Origin: a virus
IMG/VR virus record: IMGVR_UViG_3300044799_000109
Span: 1 to 58,894 of that record
Strand: one strand, 5' to 3'
Length of the DNA: 58,894 nt
The position numbers and the translations under genes are program-made. Shown here in pieces: positions 21,727 through 30,388 of the stretch (position 1 is the first letter of the stretch; the number at the start of each line of letters is the position of its first letter). Below the pieces are notes generated by a model that was not told where the DNA came from, made no database searches, and worked only from the letters and a program-made list of their open reading frames with translations.

Positions 21727-24399
21727 ATGACGCGCGTTCACATCGTCGCGGCGGGGACCGAGCCCACTCAGAACCGCATCATCACGCGCTTGGCGCGGCT
21801 GCTCGCCGATGGTGCTGGCTGGACTATCGCCGCTCGGGTCGATACAGGAGCACGAGTCAACGTGTTCCTGCCGTACCTCAACAGGTTGAACGCCAGATGT
21901 GAGACGCGCTGTGTTGCCTGGTTCACTCACCGCGACGAGAGCCTGCCTGAGAAGGTGAAGGTGTGGAACAGGGTGGCTGCGGGCGTCACCCTGCGCGCGA
22001 CCAGCGCCCGGATCTACCTCGATGAGCTCTCACAACATGGCCCGACCACACTGATCACACCGCCACTCGACCGCGAGAAGTTCCGGCCGGGAGAGCGGGT
22101 TCGACGGGGCCGGCCTGTCGTCGGCACATCTGGCTTCGTGTATCCCTGGGGGCGCAAGGGCGAGAAACTGCTCGGGCAACTGGCTGAAAACGGGTTCGGT
22201 GATCGACTGGACTGGCGGGCGGCTGGCGAGGGTTGGCCTGTCCCGACGCAGTTGTATCACTGGCACCGGCTCGAGGAGTTCTACCAGTCGCTCGATCTCT
22301 ACGTCTGCACCAGCCTGATCGAGGGCGTCGGGTATGGTCCGCTCGAGGCCCTGGCGTGTGGCATCCCCATCGTCGTGCCCTCGCGGGTCGGCGTGTTCGA
22401 CGACCTCCAGGAGCAGCCGGGTGTGAGACACTACCGGGCAGGCAATCTGATTGATCTGGAACGCGCCCTCGCCCTCTGCCTGGAGGACCGGGCGGACCCA
22501 GAGGGGTTACGCGATCTGACCGCCGGCTACACAACGGACGCATGGGTCGGCGGCTGGCAGCAGGCTATTGACGAGATGATGGGCAGGGAGGCTGCGCCAA
22601 CTGCCCTGGAGCGTCCGGCCATTTCGGCGGTGGTCGGGACGTCCTCGGTGCCCGACCCGGGCCCGTTTCCTTCCTGGCGGGCCCGGGCGGGCCAATTGGT
22701 CGTTACCAGACCACAGGCCCGCATTCACATCGTCCTGCCTGAGTTCGAGCACGCAACCGCGATTCTGCCCCGGAAAGCCAGGGCACTACAGGCGGCGACG
22801 GGCTGGTCACTCTCGCAGGAGCCAGACGAGCACGCCCTGGTCAACTACTTCCTGCCCTACATGGCGCACCAGCCTTGCGGGACGCTGACGGCCGCCTACT
22901 TCACCCACCGCGAGGACGCGATGGGCTGGCCTGAGAAAGCTGAACGCTGGGATTACGTTGCCAGCCGGCTCGAGTTGCGGCTCACCAGCTCGCAGCACAA
23001 CCTGCCATACCTGGACCAGTTTGGCCCGACCCGGATCGTCCGCCCTCCGCTGGATCGGCAGAAGTTCTGTCTGCCGAAGATGAGGGCGAGCCACGCCCGA
23101 CCAGTGGTCGGTACCAGCGGGTTCGTCAGTCCCTGGGGGCGCAAGGGCGACGCTCTGTTGGGGCAACTCGTGGAGACGCCAACGGGCGAGACCTGCGAGT
23201 GGCGTGCATCGGGCATCGGTTGGCCGATGCCGACGGTAGATTACCCGTGGCACGAGATGGAGAAGTTCTATCAGGGACTCGACCTCTACGTCGCCACGTC
23301 GCTGATCGAGGGCACGGGTTATGGGCCGCTCGAAGCCCTCGCCTGCGGGCTGCCGGTGGTCGTCCCGCACGGAGTAGGCGTGTGGGATGACCTGGGAGAT
23401 ATGCCGGGCATCACCCGCTACGAGAAGGGCGACCTGGTAAGTCTGGAGGCGGCCCTCGCCGCGGCGCTGGACACTCGGAGCGAGGCTGAGCAGTTGCGGG
23501 CGCTGACGGAGCCCTACTCAGTGGAAGCCTGGGCGGAGGGACACAAGATGGCGATGGACGAGTTGCTGGAGGGGATGCACGCGCCCGCCCAGGATGACCT
23601 CCCCGATTGGCGCGGCCACTCCGGCCTCTACGTCGTGGCCTTCGGGGAGAGCGCCCGCAAGGTTGCGAAGCGGTGCATCGGCTCATTCAAGAAGCAGATG
23701 CCCGGCGTGCCCGTGCTACTCTGCTCGGACCGCCCACTCGGGCCGGAGGATACTCTGGTCGTCGAGAAGGATTCGGACATCGGGGCGCGCTCGCCGAAGG
23801 TCAGGATCTATGATCTCACCCCGCCGGAGTGGCGCTACGTCCTCTACCTCGACGCCGATACAGACGTGCTACAGCCTCTCGCCTCGCTCTTCCAGTGGCT
23901 GCAGGACGGTTGGGAACTGTGTATCTGCTCGAACCCCGGCCGCTTCGCCGTGGCCCAGCAGATGGGGCGGGCTGACAACACCGGGGAGTGCGAGCAGACG
24001 TTCGCACTCTGGGGCACCGACCAGATGCTGCAACTCGGCGGCGGTGTCTTCGCGTTCCGGCGCACGCCCGCCACTGAGCGACTCTTCCACGACTGGGCAA
24101 CCGAGTGGGACAGGTACGGCAAGCGCGACCAGGGAGCGCTGCTCAGGGCCATCTGGCACCAGCCGGTCAAGATGCTGCTGCTCTTGCCGAGGACGTGGAA
24201 CTGCGTCTGCCAGGCCGACGAGAAGAGGCCGGGCCAGTGGAAGTATCCCTACGACGACCCGTCGGGCGCGGCCATCATGCACTACCCGATGACGGCACGC
24301 AGGTGGAGCGGCATCATCCCGCAACGGTCGGACAGCCCAGAGGCATGGGTCAAGGTGCGCGAGTGGGAGCGGGCGCACGGACAGGGGGTGCGAGCGTGA
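21727..24399 (+). CDS. three-domain glycosyltransferase (GT4-like, GT4-like, GT8-like)
   Basis: 890 aa in one chain. Domain 1 (about 1-285) and domain 2 (about 335-620) are tandem copies of a GT-B enzyme: both carry GTSGFV-PWGRKG, SLDLYV/GLDLYV, TSLIEG-GYGPLEALACG and GV-DDL. A Pro-rich linker (about 295-325) joins them. Domain 3 (about 630-890) is GT-A/GT8-like with LYLDADTDV and LPRTWNC. Such a chain could build a short oligosaccharide stepwise without releasing it. It lies between methyltransferase genes, ATG start directly after the previous stop. Confidence 0.8.
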   Translation: MTRVHIVAAGTEPTQNRIITRLARLLADGAGWTIAARVDTGARVNVFLPYLNRLNARCETRCVAWFTHRDESLPEKVKVWNRVAAGVTLRATSARIYLDELSQHGPTTLITPPLDREKFRPGERVRRGRPVVGTSGFVYPWGRKGEKLLGQLAENGFGDRLDWRAAGEGWPVPTQLYHWHRLEEFYQSLDLYVCTSLIEGVGYGPLEALACGIPIVVPSRVGVFDDLQEQPGVRHYRAGNLIDLERALALCLEDRADPEGLRDLTAGYTTDAWVGGWQQAIDEMMGREAAPTALERPAISAVVGTSSVPDPGPFPSWRARAGQLVVTRPQARIHIVLPEFEHATAILPRKARALQAATGWSLSQEPDEHALVNYFLPYMAHQPCGTLTAAYFTHREDAMGWPEKAERWDYVASRLELRLTSSQHNLPYLDQFGPTRIVRPPLDRQKFCLPKMRASHARPVVGTSGFVSPWGRKGDALLGQLVETPTGETCEWRASGIGWPMPTVDYPWHEMEKFYQGLDLYVATSLIEGTGYGPLEALACGLPVVVPHGVGVWDDLGDMPGITRYEKGDLVSLEAALAAALDTRSEAEQLRALTEPYSVEAWAEGHKMAMDELLEGMHAPAQDDLPDWRGHSGLYVVAFGESARKVAKRCIGSFKKQMPGVPVLLCSDRPLGPEDTLVVEKDSDIGARSPKVRIYDLTPPEWRYVLYLDADTDVLQPLASLFQWLQDGWELCICSNPGRFAVAQQMGRADNTGECEQTFALWGTDQMLQLGGGVFAFRRTPATERLFHDWATEWDRYGKRDQGALLRAIWHQPVKMLLLLPRTWNCVCQADEKRPGQWKYPYDDPSGAAIMHYPMTARRWSGIIPQRSDSPEAWVKVREWERAHGQGVRA

Positions 24400-24590
24400 G
24401 GCAGATCTGGTGTCCTGGTTGTGGCTCGTTCGAGTCGCTGATTGAGGAGCCGATGCACAAGGATGACCTGAACCCTTACCCGTGGGGCGACCTGCTTTGT
24501 GCAACCTGTCGGCTCGTCATCGCCTCGGTCCGCGAGATTCCCGATGTCCGCAGTGAGCGGAAGGCAGACGAGGTGAGCGCCAATGCCTAG
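24396..24590 (+). CDS. small zinc-ribbon protein, 64 aa
   Basis: GTGA overlap with the glycosyltransferase. CPGCGSFESLI and CATCRLV form a two-pair zinc ribbon. Unknown role. Confidence 0.6.
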   Translation: MRQIWCPGCGSFESLIEEPMHKDDLNPYPWGDLLCATCRLVIASVREIPDVRSERKADEVSANA

Positions 24591-24792
24591 CAAGATCACG
24601 CTGACAGTTCGGGCGCGGCGCACGCTGGTGAGCAGGCTGATCTGGCCGCTGATCCAGTTCTATCTCTTGGTGATGGTTCGGTTGGGGCGACTCACACCCG
24701 ACCAGGCACTCAAGACCGGCAAGCAACGCCTGATTGCGGGTATGCGCGCCAGGGTGGGGCACGGGGACTGGCGGAAGGTTGAGTCGGACTGA
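24583..24792 (+). CDS. small membrane-associated protein, 69 aa
   Basis: ATG within the previous gene's end. The central SRLIWPLIQFYLLVMVRL is long and hydrophobic enough for one membrane pass, flanked by basic residues. It overlaps the next gene by one base. Could hold an island enzyme at the membrane; unproven. Confidence 0.5.
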   Translation: MPSKITLTVRARRTLVSRLIWPLIQFYLLVMVRLGRLTPDQALKTGKQRLIAGMRARVGHGDWRKVESD

Positions 24793-25265
24793 TGGCCAAG
24801 CTTCTTCTCAATCTGGGCGCGGGAAGGCGCATCCTCGGGCCTCCGGGCAAGGAGTGGTGCGTCGTCAACCACGACCTGTTCGCTCATAACGAGATGATCA
24901 ACTGCCTCTGGGACTTGGACATGCTGCCCTGGCCCTGGGGGGATGACTCTATCGACTCGATCTGCTCGTGGTCGGTCTTCGAGCACCTCAAGATCACGCC
25001 CCTACAGGCGTTCAACGAGTGCTGGCGGATTCTGAAACCGGGCGGCAGGCTGGAAGTCAAGATGCCGCTCTGGGACTCCGACGAGGGACACAACGACCTG
25101 ACGCACCGCTGGTGGATCGGCCACCACGGCTGGAACGGCCTGGATCCCGACACGGAGCGAGGGCGCGACTACGCCTTCTACGGCACGAAACCCTGGCGGA
25201 TCATCTCGCAGAACGAAGTGCCCGGCGGGTCGAGTCTCTACGGCAAGTTGGAGCCGCAGAAGTGA
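24792..25265 (+). CDS. SAM-dependent methyltransferase, small class I (copy A)
   Basis: 157 aa. LLLNLGAGRRI (SAM site), MLPWPWGDDSIDSICSWSVFEHL and ECWRILKPGGRLEVKMPLWD. Very similar in length and order to the gene at 25885, so the pair is a recent-looking duplication split by a nucleotidyltransferase gene. Both have THR/THQ after the LKPGG strand. Substrate unknown, likely sugar. Confidence 0.75.
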   Translation: MAKLLLNLGAGRRILGPPGKEWCVVNHDLFAHNEMINCLWDLDMLPWPWGDDSIDSICSWSVFEHLKITPLQAFNECWRILKPGGRLEVKMPLWDSDEGHNDLTHRWWIGHHGWNGLDPDTERGRDYAFYGTKPWRIISQNEVPGGSSLYGKLEPQK

Positions 25266-25888
25266 GTGAGATGCTGGCGATGGTGATGGCTGGCGGTAGC
25301 GGCACGCGCTGGGCGGGCATTCACCCGAAGTGCGTCGCGCCGATCCTGGGCGAGCCGGTCATCGCGAGGACACTCAGGCAACTCCACGAGCGAGACATTC
25401 CCGCCATCGTCGTCAGCCACAAGCCAGAAGTGCGGAGTCTTATCGACGGGACTGAGGTCTACGCCGACCGGCACCCATACATCATGGACTGCGCCTGGGC
25501 GCTCCGCGATCGCTGGCTCTGGCGCAACGTAGTTCTGTTCGGCGACGTCGCCTATACGGACGCCGCCCTCGACAAACTACTCAGAGCACCTGGACCGATG
25601 TGGTGGGTCGGTCGCCGGCCCGAGATGTTCGGGATGGCCTGGGAGGATCGGGCGGACACCCGACAGGCGATCTACGCCGTAGTCGAGGAGTCACCGCACT
25701 TCCCGGCGAAACTCAGAGGGCGAACTCTGAACGTCTACAGGCACTGGGTCTACCAGGGACTACGCGAGCCGTCTTGGACTCTGGTGAGTGAGCGGTTCAC
25801 TCGGATTGCGGATGAGACGAGCGACATGGACACAGTCGAGGTCTGGCGGGGCGTCTCTCGCGCCTTCGAGCGGCGAGGGCGAGGATGA
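25262..25888 (+). CDS. sugar nucleotidyltransferase (MobA/NTP_transferase type)
   Basis: 208 aa from GTG 25262 (ATG 25271 is possible). VMAGGSGTRWAGIHPKCVAPI is the signature loop for NTP binding, with PKC in place of the usual PK; VVLFGDVAYTD holds the metal-binding Asp. It should join a sugar phosphate to a nucleotide, giving the donor for the island's glycosyltransferases. Confidence 0.75.
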   Translation: MSEMLAMVMAGGSGTRWAGIHPKCVAPILGEPVIARTLRQLHERDIPAIVVSHKPEVRSLIDGTEVYADRHPYIMDCAWALRDRWLWRNVVLFGDVAYTDAALDKLLRAPGPMWWVGRRPEMFGMAWEDRADTRQAIYAVVEESPHFPAKLRGRTLNVYRHWVYQGLREPSWTLVSERFTRIADETSDMDTVEVWRGVSRAFERRGRG

Positions 25889-26361
25889 CGAAACTTCTGG
25901 TCAACCTGGGCGCCGGCAACAAGCTGGTGCAGCCACCCGGCCCCGGCTGGGTCGCGATCCAGCACGACCGCTTCCAGCATCGGCCCGAGATCAATGCGGT
26001 CTGGGACTTGAACGTCCTGCCGTGGCCGTGGCCGCAGGGCAGCGTTAGCGCACTCATCGCGCACTCTGTCTTCGAGCATCTGGAACTGCCGCTGATCGAG
26101 GCGATGAATGAGTCCTGGCGGATCCTCAAGCCGTTCGGTCGACTCGACGTAAAACTGCCTCTTTGGAACCGGGCCAGGAGCTATGACGACCCGACGCATC
26201 AGTATGTGGTCGGGCCACACATCTTCGACAACTTCGATCCGACAACCGAGCGGGGGACAGCCTACGGGGTGCTGTACGGCATCCTGCCCTGGCGCATCGT
26301 CGAGGTGTCATCAGAGGCCGGACCAGCCTGCCTGCGCGGCATCTTGGAGGCGCTGAAGTGA
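25885..26361 (+). CDS. SAM-dependent methyltransferase, small class I (copy B)
   Basis: 158 aa, ATGA overlap. LLVNLGAGNKLVQPPG, NVLPWPWPQGSVSALI, SVFEHLELPLIEAM and SWRILKPFGRLDVKLPLW. Paralogue of 24792..25265. LKPGG is LKPFG here. Substrate unknown. Confidence 0.75.
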   Translation: MTKLLVNLGAGNKLVQPPGPGWVAIQHDRFQHRPEINAVWDLNVLPWPWPQGSVSALIAHSVFEHLELPLIEAMNESWRILKPFGRLDVKLPLWNRARSYDDPTHQYVVGPHIFDNFDPTTERGTAYGVLYGILPWRIVEVSSEAGPACLRGILEALK

Positions 26362-27239
26362 AGGCTCTCAAGGTTGCCCTCATCACGCGCCCTGGCAGCA
26401 TCCCCGGCGAGCGCAACGTCGGGGCCTGGGCGTATGCCGTGCCGGAGTTCACCTGGCGGCACTACGAGGTGCCGAAGGGCCATCACCTCAACCGGGTGCG
26501 GTTCACCGGCTTCGACCTGATCGTGTGGGAGGACGGGAAGTCGAGCATCACCTGGGAGGGCAAGGGGCCGCCCATCGCCTACGTTGTGGCCGACAGTACG
26601 TTGTCCGAGGAGCACTACCAGCAGCGCCTTCGGTTGGGCACTCAGGCCGACATCATCTTGGTGGACTGGGACCGGCTGGAGCGGTTCGAGCAGTTGGGCA
26701 AGCCGGTGCGGCGATTCTCTTACGCGGTAAATGATCGCCGCTTCAAGGACTGGGGAGAGGCGAAGACTATCGATGTCGCCTACCACCTTCATGAGAACAC
26801 GCCTGAGCGTAAGGAGCTAGGTGACTGGCTCGCCGGATTCTGCCAGGAACGTAGTTATGCCTTCGCCCGGGGAACGCGGCTCGGGGACGAGTACGCGAGG
26901 GCGTTCAGCCGAGCGAGGGTGACGGTGGACCTGCCCCGCAACCCGTTCAACCGCGACCACCGGCTCTTCGACGCGATGGGCTGCCGGACGTGGGTGCTGA
27001 CCCGCCCGGTGCCGGACGTGAGTGGAGAGCAGCGAGTCGTCGGCTACGACTATCAGGAGTGGGACAGTCTCGAAGTCCTGGCGACGAGGCTGGATAAGGT
27101 ACTGAGTCTCGACCCTGACTGGGAGAGGGGCTTACGCGACTCCTGGGATGCAGCTCTGGAGTGCGTTCAGACTTACCATACCTGGAAAGTGCGTGCCCGC
27201 GAGTTGCGGGCGACGCTGGCGGAGTTGGGCATTGGCTGA
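26358..27239 (+). CDS. CgeB-like glycosyltransferase
   Basis: 293 aa from GTG 26358. Pattern of GT-B CgeB/Glyco_trans_1_2 proteins: FDLIVWEDGK, GPPIAYVVADS, ADIILVDWDR, and the C-terminal SRARVTVDLPRNPFNRDHRLFDAMGCRTWVLT (given here in parts: NRDHRLFDAMGC is the donor-binding loop). It should add a sugar; acceptor unknown. The downstream radical SAM gene starts within its last codons. Confidence 0.6.
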   Translation: MKALKVALITRPGSIPGERNVGAWAYAVPEFTWRHYEVPKGHHLNRVRFTGFDLIVWEDGKSSITWEGKGPPIAYVVADSTLSEEHYQQRLRLGTQADIILVDWDRLERFEQLGKPVRRFSYAVNDRRFKDWGEAKTIDVAYHLHENTPERKELGDWLAGFCQERSYAFARGTRLGDEYARAFSRARVTVDLPRNPFNRDHRLFDAMGCRTWVLTRPVPDVSGEQRVVGYDYQEWDSLEVLATRLDKVLSLDPDWERGLRDSWDAALECVQTYHTWKVRARELRATLAELGIG

Positions 27240-28224
27240 GCGACTGATCGACCCCGCGAACAAGATACTGCGCTTCCCGGATGTGCTAGCGGCCATTCGG
27301 CGAGGTAAGCGCGTTTGGCCGCTCAACGTCGAGATGGACCTGACGAATCGCTGCAACGCCCGATGCCAGCACTGTGCCTTCGCCTACATGCGCGGCCAGG
27401 AAGTCCTGCCGACTACGCTCGCCGAGGACGTGCTGACTGAGATGAGGAACGGCGGCCTCCGGGCGGTCACGTTCACCGGGGGCGGCGAGCCAACCCTGCA
27501 TCCCGATTTCGCTAGACTGGCCTTCCACGCCGCCGGGCTGGGCCTCAAGGTCGGGGTGTACACGAACGGCCTCCGACCCGACCCGCTGACCGAGACCCTG
27601 TATGCCCTCACCTGGGTCTACCTGAGCCTGGATGCAGCCGACCCTGACTCTTACCGCGAGGTCAAGCGGGTGGACAGCTTCTGGCAGGTGCTGGACACCG
27701 CCCGCTGGCTACTCACCTATCGCGAAGGTGACACGCCCAAGGTCGGCCTGGGCTTCCTGCTCAGCGGCACGAACTGGCGAGAGGCGACGGTGGGCGCCGA
27801 TCTGGCAGGCAGCCTCGGTGTGGACTACTGCCAGTTCCGACCGATCGTCTCCGCTGACCCGGCGGCTGACTACTCGTGGATCCGGGAGGCGCTGCCGCTA
27901 CTCGACGCGCTGGTGAGTCCGCGAGTCTACGTCAGTCGAGCCAGATTCGTGGAACTGCTGGAGGGCCAGGCGCGGGGCTACTCCCTCTGCCGGGCATCGG
28001 AGTTGGTGCCCTGCGTCGGGGCAGATGGCACGCTCTGGGTCTGCCCGAACATGAGAGGCAAGCGGAGTCTTGGCAGCCTCGCCGAGGAGTCCTTCGCCAC
28101 CCTCTGGGCCAGGCGCGAGGCGCAGATGGTCGGGCGGGACTGCCGGGTGGCCTGTCGGGATCACGCGCTGAATGAGACTCTCGAGTACGTCTGTCAGGAG
28201 GGGCCACACGATGCTTTCGTCTGA
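27232..28224 (+). CDS. radical SAM protein with SPASM-like C-terminus
   Basis: 330 aa from TTG 27232 inside the previous gene. CNARCQHC is the CxxxCxxC cluster for the 4Fe-4S centre; TFTGGGEPTLHPDF is the GGE motif. The C-terminus has CRASELVPC, CPNMRG, CRVACRDH and a last Cys, which would bind an auxiliary cluster as in SPASM/twitch enzymes. These enzymes modify peptides or sugars. In this setting a sugar deoxygenation/epimerisation or a peptide modification are both possible. Confidence 0.85.
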   Translation: MAERLIDPANKILRFPDVLAAIRRGKRVWPLNVEMDLTNRCNARCQHCAFAYMRGQEVLPTTLAEDVLTEMRNGGLRAVTFTGGGEPTLHPDFARLAFHAAGLGLKVGVYTNGLRPDPLTETLYALTWVYLSLDAADPDSYREVKRVDSFWQVLDTARWLLTYREGDTPKVGLGFLLSGTNWREATVGADLAGSLGVDYCQFRPIVSADPAADYSWIREALPLLDALVSPRVYVSRARFVELLEGQARGYSLCRASELVPCVGADGTLWVCPNMRGKRSLGSLAEESFATLWARREAQMVGRDCRVACRDHALNETLEYVCQEGPHDAFV

Positions 28225-28420
28225 GCACTGTCGGGACTGTAAATGGTGGGTCGGCAACGCCGAACCCATTGACCCGGATGATCGCAACCGCCGGCACGTC
28301 TGCGTCAGGTTTAGGTGGCGCTATGGGAGACCACTGATCGCTGGCGCCCGTGCACATGTAAGTGGTGCCATCGGGACGGAACCTGACTTCGGCTGCGTCC
28401 AGTGGGAGGCCAAGGGATGA
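28211..28420 (+). CDS. small Cys-pair protein, 69 aa
   Basis: ATG behind GGAGGGG, overlapping the radical SAM gene. CRDCKWW, HVCVRFRW and DFGCVQWE give four Cys in a pattern seen in small phage proteins that bind zinc or iron-sulphur. It may serve the radical SAM enzyme, but that rests on position only. Confidence 0.6.
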   Translation: MLSSEHCRDCKWWVGNAEPIDPDDRNRRHVCVRFRWRYGRPLIAGARAHVSGAIGTEPDFGCVQWEAKG

Positions 28421-29283
28421 CTGAGCCACGCCCGCACCCTGAGGTGGTGAACGGCCAGCCCTCTGTGCTGATCGTGGGGTACGGCCACGTCGGGCGGCTG
28501 GTGGGCCGCTACTTCACGCAGGGCGACTACGTCGAGGCGGACAGGCGGCGGATGCGTGTGGGGGATGATTGCCTGTCAGAAGTCTCTATCTCGCACCACT
28601 GGCACGTTGACCACTATATGGCGGATGGTCAGGAGTATGATCTCGGCTTCATCTGCGTGCCGACGCCGGAGGGGGAGGATGGGCGCTGCGACACCAGCAT
28701 CGTCCGCGAGGCCTTCGCTACCTGGGGCGGCGCTGCCCGCTACTGGTGCGTCCGTTCCACCGTCGAGCCCGGCACAACCGAGAGCCTGGGGCCAAACGTC
28801 TGCTTCAGTCCTGAGTTTTACGGTGAAACTATCGGCCATCCTTTCGCCAGCAACCAAGCCGAGATCTTCGCCGTGATCGGCGGCCCGCCAGAGGTCAGGC
28901 GAGCGTTCGTGGAAGCCTGGTCGCTCGTGACCAACAGCTACAGCAAGTTCTACCAGACGGACGCCAGGACGGCCGAGTTGACGAAGTTGATGGAGAACTG
29001 CTGGATAGCGACCAAGGTGTCCTTCGTCAACGAGTTCTACTCGCTGGCCGAGGCTGCCGGCGTGGACTGGCACGAACTCCGAGAGCTCTGGCTGGCCGAC
29101 ACCCGGGTCAGTCGCAGCCATACCTACGTCTACCCACGCAACCGCGGCTGGGCTGGCAAGTGCATCCCGAAGGACACGGCGAGCCTCGCGGCGTGGGCCA
29201 GGAGCATCGGCGAGCCGGCCTACCTGATCGAGGCGGTCCGCGAGGTCAACGCCCGGCTCAGAGGGCAGGGGGGCAAGGTCTGA
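28417..29283 (+). CDS. UDP-glucose/GDP-mannose dehydrogenase family protein
   Basis: 288 aa from ATG 28417. Rossmann start VLIVGYGHVGRLVGRYF, FICVPTPEG, CVRSTVEPGTTE, SPEFYGE, then TAELTKLMENCWIATKVSFVNEF and the KCIPKDTASL loop, where the Cys is the catalytic thiol position. Shorter than host enzymes (about 400 aa): the C-terminal sugar-binding domain is mostly absent. It would oxidise a nucleotide sugar to a uronic acid with NAD. Confidence 0.8.
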   Translation: MTEPRPHPEVVNGQPSVLIVGYGHVGRLVGRYFTQGDYVEADRRRMRVGDDCLSEVSISHHWHVDHYMADGQEYDLGFICVPTPEGEDGRCDTSIVREAFATWGGAARYWCVRSTVEPGTTESLGPNVCFSPEFYGETIGHPFASNQAEIFAVIGGPPEVRRAFVEAWSLVTNSYSKFYQTDARTAELTKLMENCWIATKVSFVNEFYSLAEAAGVDWHELRELWLADTRVSRSHTYVYPRNRGWAGKCIPKDTASLAAWARSIGEPAYLIEAVREVNARLRGQGGKV

Positions 29284-29948
29284 TGCTGGCAGTCGAGTGC
29301 GGGCTGACGCTCCGGGGCCTGCCCGGCGAATATATCGTTGCCTGGGTGGCGGCTCACTGCCCCTCAGTCTACATCGCGCTGGACGTTGCCCGTGAGCGAG
29401 TGCCGTCCAGCAGCCGCGAGGTCTATCAGCATGAGGCTGCGGTGCTCTACTACTTGACCTTCCGGCACGTCGGGCCGAGAGGCACGGGCAAGGAGATGTT
29501 GGAGATCGGGACCGCCCTCGGGTACAGCACGGTTCTGCTGGCGATCGGTGCCCCGAAGGCGCATCTCGTCACGCTCAACCCGAAGGGCAAGGAATACCCG
29601 TGGGCGAAGCGCAACCTCGCGGGCTTCCCGAATGTCGAGTTGCGGCTGGCATCGTCGGCTGAGTTCCTGGCGAAGTATGAAGGGCCGATGCTCGACCTGA
29701 TCTTCGTGGACGGCTCCCACTTGCTAGAGGACGTGCGAGTGGACTGTGGCTGGTGGCGCTGGCTCAGGCCAGGCGGGTTGATGTTGTTCCACGACTGGAG
29801 CCCGGAGAGCAGCGCCCGACCGACACCGGGGACGTACCGGGCGATCAACGAGATGGCCGAGCAGTTGGGCCGGCCCTTCGACGTGTGCGTGGTAGATGAC
29901 CAGCGGGTCGGGCTGGTCGGCTGGGTAAAGGAGGCAAGCGATGGCTGA
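29283..29948 (+). CDS. SAM-dependent methyltransferase (Methyltransf_24 type)
   Basis: 221 aa, ATGA-type overlap. KEMLEIGTALGYSTVLLAIG is the SAM site; LIFVDGSHLLEDVRVDC and LRPGGLMLFHDW follow. This group includes O-methyltransferases acting on sugars and small molecules. It is the last enzyme of the glycan island. Confidence 0.75.
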   Translation: MLAVECGLTLRGLPGEYIVAWVAAHCPSVYIALDVARERVPSSSREVYQHEAAVLYYLTFRHVGPRGTGKEMLEIGTALGYSTVLLAIGAPKAHLVTLNPKGKEYPWAKRNLAGFPNVELRLASSAEFLAKYEGPMLDLIFVDGSHLLEDVRVDCGWWRWLRPGGLMLFHDWSPESSARPTPGTYRAINEMAEQLGRPFDVCVVDDQRVGLVGWVKEASDG

Positions 29949-30387
29949 TCGGGTTGTAGGCTCGACTCACGGTTTACCGCAGGACATCAAGACGCGCCTG
30001 AAAGATATGGGCGACGGAACCCATGCCCAGGTGGTGGCTGCCACCAGACCTGCCGTTCCGAGCATCGCAGGCGACAACCACGCCCCTGCCGACAACACCT
30101 CCGCCGTAGTCACCTATGCATCAGGCGGTGGGCAGACGAAGCACTACCTGTACGACATCTTCTGGGGCTACGACTCCGACTTGACTGTTGTGGGCACGCT
30201 CAAGGTCGAGGATGTGTCCGGCACCACGGTCTTCGGCCCTCTCCCGATCACCAAGAGCGGGCCGGGCTTCTTGCACTTCGACCCGCCGATCGTGTCGAGC
30301 GCGGTCGCCACGGCCATGATCGTCACGCTCACCACGGGCGGGGCCGCGGTCCAGGGCGTGCTTTCGTGTAGACATGAAACGAAATAG
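29941..30387 (+). CDS. hypothetical virion-type protein, 148 aa
   Basis: ATG with GGAGGCAAGCG upstream. Beta-rich, with YLYDIFWGYDSDLTVVGTL and repeating Thr/Val strands, like small virion or tail-tip proteins. Its last seven codons (CRHETK-stop) recur, recoded, at 31106..31126 beyond the HNH gene inserted right behind it. Confidence 0.55.
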   Translation: MADRVVGSTHGLPQDIKTRLKDMGDGTHAQVVAATRPAVPSIAGDNHAPADNTSAVVTYASGGGQTKHYLYDIFWGYDSDLTVVGTLKVEDVSGTTVFGPLPITKSGPGFLHFDPPIVSSAVATAMIVTLTTGGAAVQGVLSCRHETK

Positions 30388-30388
30388 G

